Below, piece after piece: positions 1 to 6,091 of a stretch of DNA of 8,482 nucleotides. Within the stretch, counting starts at the first letter, position 1, and the number at the start of each line of letters is the position of its first letter. Origin of the DNA: Palsa-504 sp050698755 (GTDB lineage Bacteria > Actinomycetota > Actinomycetes > Streptosporangiales > Streptosporangiaceae); contig JBOHCK010000268.1 in the NCBI GenBank assembly GCA_050698755.1, forward strand, positions 1 to 8,482, written 5' to 3'. The position numbers and the translations under genes are program-made. A model generated the notes under the pieces. The model saw only the letters and a list, made by a program, of their open reading frames with translations. It did not search any database and was not told the DNA's origin.

Positions 1-944
1 CCGTCGGTGACGCGCGTCTGGGGCTCCTCACCGGTACCCCCGCCCGCGTCACCGGTGGCCCCGCCCGCGTCACCGGTGGCCCCGCCCGCGTCACCGGTGG
101 GTCTGCCCGCGTCACCGGTGGGTCTGCCCGCGTCACCGGTGGGTCTGCCCGCGTCACCGGTGGGTCTGCCCGCGTCACCGGTGAGCCCGGCCGCGTCACT
201 GGTGGGCCTGCCTGCGCGCCGCAGGAGTTCCCCGCGGACCTGCTCGACGCACTCCGCCGCGCGGTCGACCGCGGCGCGCGGGTGCTGAGCGTCTGCAGCG
301 GAGCCTTCATCCTGGGCGAGGCCGGCCTGCTCGACGGCCGCCGTTGCACCACGCACTGGCGGCACGCCGACGAACTGGCCCGCCGCTTCCCCCAGGCCAA
401 GGTCGACCCGGACGTCCTGTACGTGGACGACGATCCCGTCATCAGCAGCGCGGGCACCGCGGCCGGCATCGACGCCTGCCTCTACCTGGTCAGGAAGGAG
501 CAGGGCTCCCGGGTCGCGAACGGCATCGCCCGGCGCATGGTGGTCCCGCCGCATCGCGACGGCGGCCAGGCCCAGTACGTCGAGCAGCCGATCGCTCCCT
601 CGTGCGACGGGTCGCTGCGGGATTTGCTGGAATGGCTGAGTGCCAACCTCGGCCTGCCGCTCACGGTCCGCCAGCTCGCCACGCGCGCGAACATGTCCGA
701 GCGGACCTTCGCCCGCCGCTTCGTCCAGGACACCGGCACCACCCCGCAGCGCTGGCTCATCGGGCAGCGCATCCTGCTAGCCCAGCAGCTCCTGGAGGAA
801 ACCGACGAGACCGTGGACGCCATCGCCGACCACGCCGGCTTCGGCAACGCGACCGCCCTGCGCCACCATTTCCGCATCTGGCGAGGCACCACCCCGAACG
901 CCTACCGCCGCCTCTTCCGCGGCGACCCCGCCTCCACCGCCTAA
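1..944 (+). CDS. GlxA-family transcriptional regulator (DJ-1/PfpI-like domain + AraC HTH), 5' end outside window
   Basis: The frame is open from base 3 to the TAA at 942–944 (313 visible residues); the start lies upstream. The segment from about 222 on matches the second half of a GlxA-type amidotransferase-like domain: SVCSGAFILGEAGLLDGRR with the nucleophile-elbow Cys, then TTHWRHAD, the VDPDVLYVDDD and SSAGTAAGIDACLYLVR stretches and the RRMVVPPHRDGGQAQYVEQP linker. The C-terminal ~100 residues are an AraC/XylS double helix-turn-helix (LTVRQLATRANMSERTFARRF, then AIADHAGFGNATALRHHFR). Family members are DNA-binding regulators whose DJ-1 domain is thought to sense a ligand; the target is unknown here. 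Odd: about nine copies of a seven-residue A-R-V-T-G-G-P/S repeat sit just before PQEFPADLLDALRRAV, where ordinary members have only a short loop. The first 220 bases therefore do not look like GlxA, and whether an intact N-terminal half exists upstream cannot be seen. Confidence 0.85.
   Translation, partial: VGDARLGLLTGTPARVTGGPARVTGGPARVTGGSARVTGGSARVTGGSARVTGGSARVTGEPGRVTGGPACAPQEFPADLLDALRRAVDRGARVLSVCSGAFILGEAGLLDGRRCTTHWRHADELARRFPQAKVDPDVLYVDDDPVISSAGTAAGIDACLYLVRKEQGSRVANGIARRMVVPPHRDGGQAQYVEQPIAPSCDGSLRDLLEWLSANLGLPLTVRQLATRANMSERTFARRFVQDTGTTPQRWLIGQRILLAQQLLEETDETVDAIADHAGFGNATALRHHFRIWRGTTPNAYRRLFRGDPASTA
42..209 (+). repeat. 21-bp tandem repeat (minisatellite), 8 units, in frame with the GlxA-like gene
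   Basis: Units start at 42, 63, 84, 105, 126, 147, 168 and 189, with core cccgcgtcaccggtgg. The units at 84, 105, 126 and 147 are identical over all 21 bases; those at 42 and 63 are identical to each other and differ only in the last bases; 168 and 189 carry a few substitutions. A degenerate unit precedes the array (21–41). In the regulator's frame each unit reads Ala-Arg-Val-Thr-Gly-Gly-Pro/Ser. Each unit holds the palindrome CACCGGTG (CACTGGTG in the last). The array has no spacers, so it is not CRISPR. Identity in the middle and decay at the edges fits slippage or unequal-crossover expansion. Confidence 0.95.
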
Positions 945-969
945 GCCACCCCGCCGACCAGCGGGCCGC

Positions 970-1000
970 TTGCGCACCCACTCCCAAAGTCAAGTAATAT
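970..1000 (+). promoter_or_regulatory. Possible promoter of the YvlD-like gene
   Basis: TTGCGC at 970–975 and TAATAT at 995–1000 resemble -35 and -10 boxes of the main sigma factor, with a long 19-bp spacer. TAATAT is a strong -10 in otherwise GC-rich DNA. Transcription would begin near 1007, almost on the ATG at 1009, which suggests a leaderless mRNA. An AGCGG-G-CCGCT palindrome at 960–970 abuts the -35 box. No experimental support; the call rests on the two boxes and their position. Confidence 0.4.
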
Positions 1001-1008
1001 CTGGAGTC

Positions 1009-1428
1009 ATGAGGTTCATCCTTAGGGTGGTGGTCTCCGCCGCCGCCCTGGCCGTGGCGACCTGGGTAGTCCCCGGCATCCAGTTGCTCGCCGGGAGCGA
1101 CTGGTCGAAGACGGGCACGCTGCTCGGCGTAGCCGCGATCTTCGGCGTCATCAACGCGATACTCAAGCCGCTGATCAAGGTCATCGGCTGCGCGTTCTAC
1201 GTGCTCACGCTCGGCCTCGCCGCGCTCGTCGTCAACGGTCTGCTCCTGTGGCTGACCAGCGTCGTCGCCGGCGATCTCACGCTGCCGTTCCACGTGACCG
1301 GGTTCTGGCCGGCCTTCTGGGGCGCGATCATCGTGGGTCTGGTGAGCTGGGTGCTACACCTGATAATCGGGGATGAGCGCAGGCAGAGGCGTGAGCCTCC
1401 TGCGGTTCGCGTTGTCAAGGTCCGGTAG
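1009..1428 (+). CDS. YvlD / 'phage holin family 4' small membrane protein
   Basis: 139 residues from ATG 1009, ending TAG 1426–1428. Four hydrophobic segments at about 2–23, 35–60, 62–87 and 99–121 fit the four-helix membrane proteins of the YvlD/Phage_holin_4_2 family. The family's characteristic stretch between helices 2 and 3 is clear: N49-A-I-L-K-P54, then a run ending in L68-G-L and V75-N76. The tail (DERRQRREPP...VVKVR) is strongly basic and probably cytoplasmic. Despite the family name, chromosomal members are not shown to lyse cells; the function is unknown, with envelope-stress links reported for some relatives. A longer version starting TTG 970 would be hydrophilic at the front and would include the apparent promoter, so ATG 1009 is preferred. 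GGAG at 1003–1006 is only two bases from the ATG, too close for a normal ribosome binding site. Confidence 0.85.
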   Translation: MRFILRVVVSAAALAVATWVVPGIQLLAGSDWSKTGTLLGVAAIFGVINAILKPLIKVIGCAFYVLTLGLAALVVNGLLLWLTSVVAGDLTLPFHVTGFWPAFWGAIIVGLVSWVLHLIIGDERRQRREPPAVRVVKVR

Positions 1429-1438
1429 CCCCTAGACT
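1412..1438 (+). promoter_or_regulatory. Possible promoter of tig
   Basis: TTGTCA (1412–1417) and TAGACT (1433–1438, matching TAnnnT) are good actinobacterial -35 and -10 boxes, but the spacer is only 15 bp. The -35 lies inside the last codons of the preceding gene. Predicted start near 1445, giving a leader of about 60 bases before GTG 1505. The heptamer CCTAGAC recurs at 1444–1450. Confidence 0.4.
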
Positions 1439-1461
1439 GGCGGCCTAGACCGCTCAGCGAT

Positions 1462-1471
1462 CCAGCGCTGG
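1462..1471. promoter_or_regulatory. Perfect 10-bp palindrome CCAGCGCTGG in the tig leader
   Basis: The palindrome lies about 17 bases downstream of the predicted tig start point and 33 bases upstream of the GTG. It could be an operator half-turn or chance in GC-rich DNA. It is not a CIRCE (HrcA) or HAIR (HspR) heat-shock operator. Confidence 0.2.
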
Positions 1472-1504
1472 GTGACCATCCCGAATCTCCGGAGTGAAAC
1501 CGAC

Positions 1505-2878
1505 GTGAAGACTGACGTCGAAGAGCTGAGCCCGACGCGTGTCCGGCTGAGCGTCGAGGTGTCGTTCGATGAGCTAAAGCCCAGCCTCGACAAGGCCTAC
1601 CGTGAGGTCGGACGTCAGGTCCGCATCCCCGGCTTCCGCCCTGGCCGCGTGCCGCCGCCGGTGCTTGACCGCCGGGTCGGCCGCGACGTCATCCTCAGCC
1701 AGGCCGTCAATGACGCGATGCCCGACCTGTACGCCAAGGCGGTCGCCGAGGGCGACATTTACGCCATCGGGCAGCCCGACGTAGAGATCACGAACCTCGA
1801 CTACGGCAAGGACCTGACCTTCACCGTCGAGGTCGACATCCGGCCCAAGTTCGACCTGCCCGATCTGGGCAGCCTGGCCGTGGAAGTCGACGACACGCTG
1901 GTCAGCCCCGATGAGGTGGCCGAGTACCTCGGCTCGCTGCAGGAGCGGTTCGCCTCGCTGAAGGCCGTGCAGCGGCCCGTGGAAAACGACGACTACGTGT
2001 CGATCGACCTGTCCGCCTCGGTGGACGGCAAACCGGTCGATGACGCGCAGGCGAGTGGCCTGTCCTATCAGGTCGGCAGCGGATCGCTGCTGGAAGGTCT
2101 TGACCAGGCCCTCATCGGCATGTCGGCCGGGGAATCCTCGACCTTCTCCACCGAACTAGAGGGCGGCGGCTTCGCCGGGCGCTTGGCCGACGTGACGGTA
2201 ACCGCGCACAGCGTCAAGGTCAAGGAAGTGCCAGGCCTCGACGACGACTTCGCCCAGCTGGCCAGCGAGTTCGATACCCTCGGCGAGCTGCGCGCGGACA
2301 CCAGAGCCCAGCTGGAGCGGATGAAGGGCGTGCAGCAGGTGGTCCAGGCGCGAGACCGCGCCCTCGACGCGCTGATCGACAAGATCGACATCCCGCTACC
2401 CGAGGCCGTCGTCAAGCATGAGGTCGACCACAACCGGGAGTCGATCCAGGATCAACTCGACCGGGCGGGCGCCACCATGGACGGCTACCTGGAGATGACG
2501 AACCAGACGCAGGAGCAGTTCGAGCTCGACCTGCAGCGTCGCGCCCGGCGCGCGGTCAAGATCACCCTGGTGCTTGACCAGCTCGCCCGCGAGGAAGAAC
2601 TCGGCGTGGATGAGGCCGAGCTCTCCGACTACATCGCTCGGCAGGCGGAGCAGATCGGGGTCTCGCCGGACCGCCTGGCCAGGCAGCTCGCCGAGAACGA
2701 CCAGCTCTCCTCCACCGCCAGCGAACTGCTCAGGCGCAAAGCCATGAACCTGATCGCCGAGCGCGTGAAGGTGACCGATACCTCTGGCCACCCGGTCGAC
2801 GTCAAGGCCAACCTTGCCGCGCCGGGCAGCTCCGACGAATCCGCCGAAACCGACTCGGACGGGGATGACGAGTCCTAA
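1505..2878 (+). CDS. tig: Trigger factor, ribosome-associated chaperone and peptidyl-prolyl isomerase
   Basis: 457 residues from GTG 1505, with GGAG at 1491–1494 ten bases upstream. The start MKTDVEELSPTRVRLSVEV matches the family's N-terminus; an upstream GTG at 1472 would add eleven residues foreign to the family. Trigger factor docks at the ribosome exit tunnel and shields nascent chains. The N-terminal ribosome-binding domain (about 1–145) carries the signature G43-F-R-P-G-R-V-P50, equivalent to GFRKGKVP in E. coli. An FKBP-type isomerase domain spans about 162–243 (DYVSIDL...YQVGSGSLLEGLDQAL...VTAHSVKVKE), followed by LDDDFAQLASEFDTLGELRAD and the helical substrate-binding C-domain. The tail after about 440 is acidic and Ser-rich, as is common in actinobacteria. 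Length is normal (E. coli 432). It lies upstream of clpP1, the usual order in this phylum. Confidence 0.97.
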   Translation: MKTDVEELSPTRVRLSVEVSFDELKPSLDKAYREVGRQVRIPGFRPGRVPPPVLDRRVGRDVILSQAVNDAMPDLYAKAVAEGDIYAIGQPDVEITNLDYGKDLTFTVEVDIRPKFDLPDLGSLAVEVDDTLVSPDEVAEYLGSLQERFASLKAVQRPVENDDYVSIDLSASVDGKPVDDAQASGLSYQVGSGSLLEGLDQALIGMSAGESSTFSTELEGGGFAGRLADVTVTAHSVKVKEVPGLDDDFAQLASEFDTLGELRADTRAQLERMKGVQQVVQARDRALDALIDKIDIPLPEAVVKHEVDHNRESIQDQLDRAGATMDGYLEMTNQTQEQFELDLQRRARRAVKITLVLDQLAREEELGVDEAELSDYIARQAEQIGVSPDRLARQLAENDQLSSTASELLRRKAMNLIAERVKVTDTSGHPVDVKANLAAPGSSDESAETDSDGDDES

Positions 2879-2898
2879 TCGGAAGCCCCCGCCCGTAA

Positions 2899-2917
2899 CG
2901 CACGCCGCCTGCGTGCG
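2899..2917 (+). terminator. Hairpin after tig, possible terminator
   Basis: Perfect 7-bp stem, CGCACGC (2899–2905) with GCGTGCG (2911–2917), around a 5-base loop, 20 bases after the tig stop. There is no run of T after it, so it is at best an actinobacterial-type hairpin terminator or a processing site. Its right arm overlaps the first two bases of the ClgR-like box. Confidence 0.4.
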
Positions 2918-2929
2918 CCGGTAGCGAAC
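2916..2929. promoter_or_regulatory. ClgR-type operator upstream of clpP1
   Basis: CGCCGGTAGCGAAC; on the other strand GTTCGC-TACCG-GCG. From memory, the published ClgR motifs (Streptomyces clp/lon genes; C. glutamicum) share a CGC-YNNNR-GCG core flanked by GTTC/GAAC, and this site fits that core. ClgR is an HTH activator of clpP1P2. The site lies about 85 bases upstream of the GTG. With a possible -10 TATGGT at 2968–2973 (no clear -35, as expected for an activated promoter), it would centre near -57, a normal activator position. Confidence 0.55.
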
Positions 2930-3008
2930 AGGGCCCCGCCCGGGACGATCGGGCCTCACGCCGGAGTTATGGTCCTTGCAACGACACCAGACTGGAGCAG
3001 GTGACATC

Positions 3009-3650
3009 GTGTCTGAGCCCTTGTGGACGCCAGCGCTTTCCGCGGCCCCGCCGATCGTGGCCGCCGCCGAGCCGCCGGTCCTGCCGTTCGGGGACCAGCT
3101 GTTCCAGCGGCTGCTGCGGCACCGCATCATCTTCCTCGGCCAGCAGGTGGACGACGACATCGCCAACCGCATCTGCGGCGAGATCGTGCTGCTCTCTTCC
3201 GAGGACGCCAAGCGCGACATCAGCATCTACATCAACTCTCCGGGCGGCTCGGTCTACGCGGGGATGGCGATCTACGACATCATGCAGTACGTGCCCAACG
3301 ACATCGCCACGTACGCGATGGGGATGGCCGCGTCGATGGGCCAGTTCCTGCTGACCGCGGGCGCGCCGGGCAAGCGGTACGCGCTGCCGCACGCGCAGAT
3401 CCTGATGCACCAGCCGTCCGGCGGCATCGGCGGCACCGCGTCCGACATCAGGATCCAGGCTGAGCAGATGCTGTACATCAAGCGCACCCTGTTCGAGCGC
3501 ACCGCCTACCACACCGGGCAGCCGCTCGAGCAGATCGAGAAGGACGCCGACCGCGACCGCTGGTTCACCGCCGACGAAGCCAAGGAGTACGGCTTCGTCG
3601 ACCGGGTGATCCGCAGCGCCGTCGAGGTCCCCGAGGGGCTCGCCTCGTGA
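3009..3650 (+). CDS. clpP1: ATP-dependent Clp protease proteolytic subunit ClpP1
   Basis: 213 residues from GTG 3009. The start is supported by AGGTGA at 2999–3004, with GGAG just before it; a TTG at 2976 would be longer but lacks such a site. This is a serine peptidase of the ClpP family (S14). The catalytic triad is complete: S109 in GMAASMGQFLL, H134 in ILMHQPSGG and D183 in DRDRWFTADEAKEYGFVD. The oxyanion/strand motif YINSPGGSVYAGMAIYD is at about 74–90. Residues 1–26 are a Pro/Ala-rich N-terminal segment, probably a propeptide removed on assembly. The sequence style (DIATYAMGMAASMG, GKRYALPHAQILMHQP) resembles mycobacterial ClpP1. In actinobacteria ClpP1 and ClpP2 form stacked heptamers that work together, docked to ClpX or ClpC. 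clpP2 follows after 60 bases, so co-transcription is likely. Confidence 0.96.
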   Translation: MSEPLWTPALSAAPPIVAAAEPPVLPFGDQLFQRLLRHRIIFLGQQVDDDIANRICGEIVLLSSEDAKRDISIYINSPGGSVYAGMAIYDIMQYVPNDIATYAMGMAASMGQFLLTAGAPGKRYALPHAQILMHQPSGGIGGTASDIRIQAEQMLYIKRTLFERTAYHTGQPLEQIEKDADRDRWFTADEAKEYGFVDRVIRSAVEVPEGLAS

Positions 3651-3698
3651 CGAAGCCGAGCATTGATCAGTCACCCCTGGTCCACCGGTCCGGAGCGT

Positions 3699-3704
3699 AA
3701 GGAG
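3699..3704 (+). promoter_or_regulatory. Ribosome binding site deciding the clpP2 start
   Basis: AAGGAG, six bases before GTG 3711. It favours GTG 3711 over the in-frame ATT at 3663, which would add 16 residues without a comparable site. Confidence 0.8.
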
Positions 3705-3710
3705 CCGAAC

Positions 3711-4472
3711 GTGACCGAATCCCGCTTGTGGAGCCCGCAGGCAGCGGCGCAGGCCCCGCAGTCAAGGTACGTGCTGCCGTCCTTCGTGGAGCGCACCTCG
3801 TACGGCATCAAGGAGATGAACCCGTACAACAAGCTCTTCGAGGAACGGATCATCTTCCTCGGCGTCCAGATCGACGACGCCTCCGCCAACGACGTGATGG
3901 CCCAGTTGCTGACCCTGGAGGCCATCGACCCGGATCGCGACATCACGATGTACATCAACTCGCCCGGCGGGTCGATGACGTCGATGATGGCGATCTACGA
4001 CACGATGCAGTTCATCCAGCCCGACATCACGACGTGCTGCATCGGCCAGGCCGCCTCCGCCGCGGCGGTACTGCTGTCGGCGGGAACCAAGGGCAAGCGG
4101 ATGGCGTTGCCGAATTCGCGCATCCTCATCCACCAGCCGGCTACCGAGGGCGGCTACGGCCAGTCGACGGACATGGAGATCCAGGCGCGCGAGATTCTGC
4201 GGATGCGCGCGGCCATGGAAGTCATCCTGGCCAGGCACACCGGCAATGACGAAGAGCAGATCCGGCGCGACATCGAGCGCGACAAGTTCCTCACCGCCGA
4301 GGATGCCAAGGTATACGGCATCATCGACGAGGTCCTGACCATGATCAAGCGCGGCAGCGAGCGCGCGGTCGAGGTAATGTCATCCTTACCGGGGAGAAGT
4401 CAGCTCTTCCCTCTCAGCCCGCCGCAGGGTTTGATGGTGTCCATCAGGCCCAGCAGGCGGTACCGTCGATAG
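3711..4472 (+). CDS. clpP2: ATP-dependent Clp protease proteolytic subunit ClpP2, with unusual C-terminal tail
   Basis: 253 residues from GTG 3711 with AAGGAG at 3699. This is the second ClpP of the operon and partner of ClpP1; together they make the degradation chamber. The triad is intact: S116 in GQAASAAAVLL, H141 in RILIHQPATEGGYGQ and D191 in ERDKFLTAEDAKVYGIIDEVL. The N-terminal part SRYVLPSFVERTSYGIKEMNPYNKLFEERIIFLG is the actinobacterial ClpP2 hallmark. Recognisable ClpP sequence ends near residue 210. The last ~30 residues (MSSLPGRSQLFPLSPPQGLMVSIRPSRRYRR as two adjoining pieces, about 223–253) are basic and Pro/Ser-rich and have no counterpart I know; most ClpP2 proteins stop within about 10–15 residues of that point. 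A lost stop codon or frameshift is possible: a TAA occurs one frame over at 4375–4377. Confidence 0.95.
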   Translation: MTESRLWSPQAAAQAPQSRYVLPSFVERTSYGIKEMNPYNKLFEERIIFLGVQIDDASANDVMAQLLTLEAIDPDRDITMYINSPGGSMTSMMAIYDTMQFIQPDITTCCIGQAASAAAVLLSAGTKGKRMALPNSRILIHQPATEGGYGQSTDMEIQAREILRMRAAMEVILARHTGNDEEQIRRDIERDKFLTAEDAKVYGIIDEVLTMIKRGSERAVEVMSSLPGRSQLFPLSPPQGLMVSIRPSRRYRR

Positions 4473-4510
4473 GCAAGCTCTTGACGGACCCGCGGGACAC
4501 GCTCGCTGAA

Positions 4511-4529
4511 GGCGGCCGGTACGGCCGTC
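4511..4529 (+). other. Hairpin in the clpP2–clpX gap
   Basis: CGGCCG (4513–4518) and CGGCCG (4522–4527) pair around GTA, extended by a G-T and a G-C pair. It lies in the 87-base gap, 30 bases before the clpX start. No T-run follows. It may be a partial terminator or mRNA-processing or stability element that sets clpX expression relative to clpP1P2. No convincing separate clpX promoter was found in the gap. Confidence 0.35.
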
Positions 4530-4559
4530 CCGGCAGGCCCCACGTAAAGGAGTATCTGG

Positions 4560-5834
4560 GTGGCACGCATCGGTGACGGTGGGGACCTGCTGAAGTGCTC
4601 GTTCTGCGGTAAGAGTCAAAAGCAGGTCAAGAAGCTCATCGCCGGTCCGGGCGTGTACATCTGTGACGAGTGCATCGATCTCTGCAACGAGATCATCGAG
4701 GAAGAGCTGGCCGAGCCCACCGAGTTCCGGTGGGACAGCCTGCCCAAGCCGCGTGAGATCTACGAGTTCCTCGACGCGTACGTCATCGGCCAGGACAAGG
4801 CGAAGAAAGCCCTGTCGGTCGCCGTGTACAACCACTACAAGCGCGTCCAGTCGGGCGACGACCGGCCAGGCGACGAGGGCGTCGAGCTGGCCAAGTCCAA
4901 CATCTTGCTGCTGGGCCCGACGGGTTCGGGCAAGACGCTGCTGGCCCAGACGCTGGCCCGGCTGCTCAACGTGCCGTTCGCGATCGCCGATGCTACCGCG
5001 CTGACCGAGGCCGGCTACGTCGGCGAAGACGTCGAGAACATCCTGCTCAAGCTGATCCAGGCGGCGGACTACGACGTCAAGAAGGCCGAGACGGGCATCA
5101 TCTACATCGACGAGATCGACAAGATCGCCCGCAAGAGCGAGAACCCCTCGATCACCCGCGACGTCTCGGGCGAGGGCGTGCAGCAGGCCCTGCTGAAGAT
5201 CCTGGAGGGCACCACCGCATCGGTCCCGCCGCAGGGCGGCCGCAAGCACCCGCACCAGGAGTTCATCCAGATCGACACGACCAACGTGCTGTTCATCTGC
5301 GGCGGGGCCTTCGCCGGTCTCGAGAAGATCATCGAGCAGCGTTCTGGTCACAACGGGATGGGGTTCAACGCCAAGCTCCGGGTCAGGAACGCGACCGCGA
5401 CCGCCGACCAGTTCGCCGAAGTCATGCCGGAAGACCTGCTGAAGTTCGGCATGATCCCCGAGTTCGTCGGACGGCTTCCTGTGATCACCAGCGTGCACAA
5501 CCTGGACCGGGACGCGCTCATCCAGATCCTGACCGAGCCGCGCAACGCGCTGGTCAAGCAGTACCGTCGGCTGTTCGAGCTGGACGGCGTGGACCTGGAA
5601 TTCACCCCGGACTCGCTGGAGGCCATCGCCGACCAGGCGAACCTGCGCGGCACCGGCGCGCGCGGCCTGCGCGCGATCATGGAAGAAGTGCTGCTGTCGG
5701 TCATGTACGAGGTGCCGAGCCGCAAGGACGTCGAGCGCGTCGTCATCACCCGCGAAGCGGTGCTCGAGAACGTCAACCCGACCATCGTGCCCAGGGATGT
5801 CACGCGGCGCACCCCGCGCGAGAAGTCCGCCTGA
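4560..5834 (+). CDS. clpX: ATP-dependent Clp protease ATP-binding subunit ClpX
   Basis: 424 residues from GTG 4560, with AAAGGAG at 4546–4552 seven bases upstream; same length as E. coli ClpX. This AAA+ hexamer unfolds substrates and threads them into ClpP. The N-terminal zinc-binding domain has C13-x2-C16 and C35-x2-C38, used for dimerisation and adaptor or substrate recognition. The AAA+ core has Walker A GPTGSGKT (119–126), pore-1 loop GYVG (152–155), Walker B IIYIDE (180–185), RKH pore loop (228–230), arginine finger R305 in EFVGRLP and sensor-2 GARGLR (366–371). The ClpP-docking loop is M-G-F (267–269), where many species have I-G-F. No key residue is missing. It sits 87 bases after clpP2 and likely shares its transcript, although a hairpin lies between them. 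Confidence 0.98.
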   Translation: MARIGDGGDLLKCSFCGKSQKQVKKLIAGPGVYICDECIDLCNEIIEEELAEPTEFRWDSLPKPREIYEFLDAYVIGQDKAKKALSVAVYNHYKRVQSGDDRPGDEGVELAKSNILLLGPTGSGKTLLAQTLARLLNVPFAIADATALTEAGYVGEDVENILLKLIQAADYDVKKAETGIIYIDEIDKIARKSENPSITRDVSGEGVQQALLKILEGTTASVPPQGGRKHPHQEFIQIDTTNVLFICGGAFAGLEKIIEQRSGHNGMGFNAKLRVRNATATADQFAEVMPEDLLKFGMIPEFVGRLPVITSVHNLDRDALIQILTEPRNALVKQYRRLFELDGVDLEFTPDSLEAIADQANLRGTGARGLRAIMEEVLLSVMYEVPSRKDVERVVITREAVLENVNPTIVPRDVTRRTPREKSA

Positions 5835-5865
5835 GGCGGCCCAAACCGAAGCTCCAGCGGCCGCC
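5835..5865 (+). terminator. Hairpin directly after clpX, possible terminator
   Basis: GGCGGCC (5835–5841) and GGCCGCC (5859–5865) form a perfect 7-bp stem around a 17-base loop, beginning at the base after the clpX stop. There is no T-run. The large loop and lack of U tail make this a weak terminator candidate. Confidence 0.3.
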
Positions 5866-5866
5866 G

Positions 5867-5909
5867 TTCACCCCTCGCACATTCGTTCGGTATAAGCGGG
5901 TTAACCTGC
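5867..5909 (+). promoter_or_regulatory. Possible promoter with overlapping palindrome, upstream of the low-complexity gene
   Basis: TTCACC (5867–5872) and TATAAG (5891–5896) are spaced by 18 bp and could be -35 and -10 boxes. A palindrome, GCgGGTTAACCtGC (5896–5909; perfect GGTTAACC core at 5899–5906), covers the predicted start point near 5903, where a repressor would block transcription. The leader to ATG 6092 would be about 190 bases. The -35 box is poor, so this is tentative. Confidence 0.3.
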
Positions 5910-6091
5910 GGCCCTGTGGCGTTCCTCCGTCGCCGGCCCGGTGCCGACTTTGGGGGTATTGCCCATGATCAGCGAAATTCCAATGTAGCCTCCTGGATAT
6001 CGCGTTAGTACTGGCGCGGTTTCCCGCCACGCCAGGAACTCGGACGCTGGGCCAGCAGCCGTCTTCGATAGCGACGGGGAATAGAGCACCG

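Larger units (their letters stand above)
5835..6091. other. Non-coding gap between clpX and the low-complexity gene
   Basis: These 257 bases carry no convincing gene on either strand; the short open stretches lack ribosome binding sites and recognisable sequence. The middle (about 5950–6010) is visibly less GC-rich than the flanking genes. The gap holds the post-clpX hairpin, a candidate promoter with palindrome (5867–5909) and an inverted repeat CTGGCG/CGCCAG (6011–6016 with 6030–6035), inside which GCGG/CCGC can also pair. The function of that leader structure is unknown. Confidence 0.6.

Noticed and set aside
42..209. CRISPR array
   Set aside because: The 21-bp units abut one another with no unique spacers and no cas genes are present.
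7..288. Pro-rich 93-residue open frame (ASPVGLP repeats)
   Set aside because: It uses a different frame of the 21-bp repeats and ends where GlxA sequence is clear; the frame that continues into GlxA explains the region better.
757..1293. Antisense open frame of 178 codons across the glxA–yvlD junction
   Set aside because: It overlaps two well-supported + strand genes, has a low-complexity Arg/Gly-rich product and shows no start signal.
1009..1428. A prophage lysis holin
   Set aside because: The family name is historical; no phage genes, endolysin or attachment sites are nearby.
2976..3008. Upstream TTG start for clpP1 adding 11 residues
   Set aside because: It lacks a ribosome binding site, while GTG 3009 has AGGTGA and GGAG at suitable distance.
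4481..4486. TTGACG as a -35 box for a clpX promoter
   Set aside because: No TAnnnT-like -10 lies 16–19 bases downstream.
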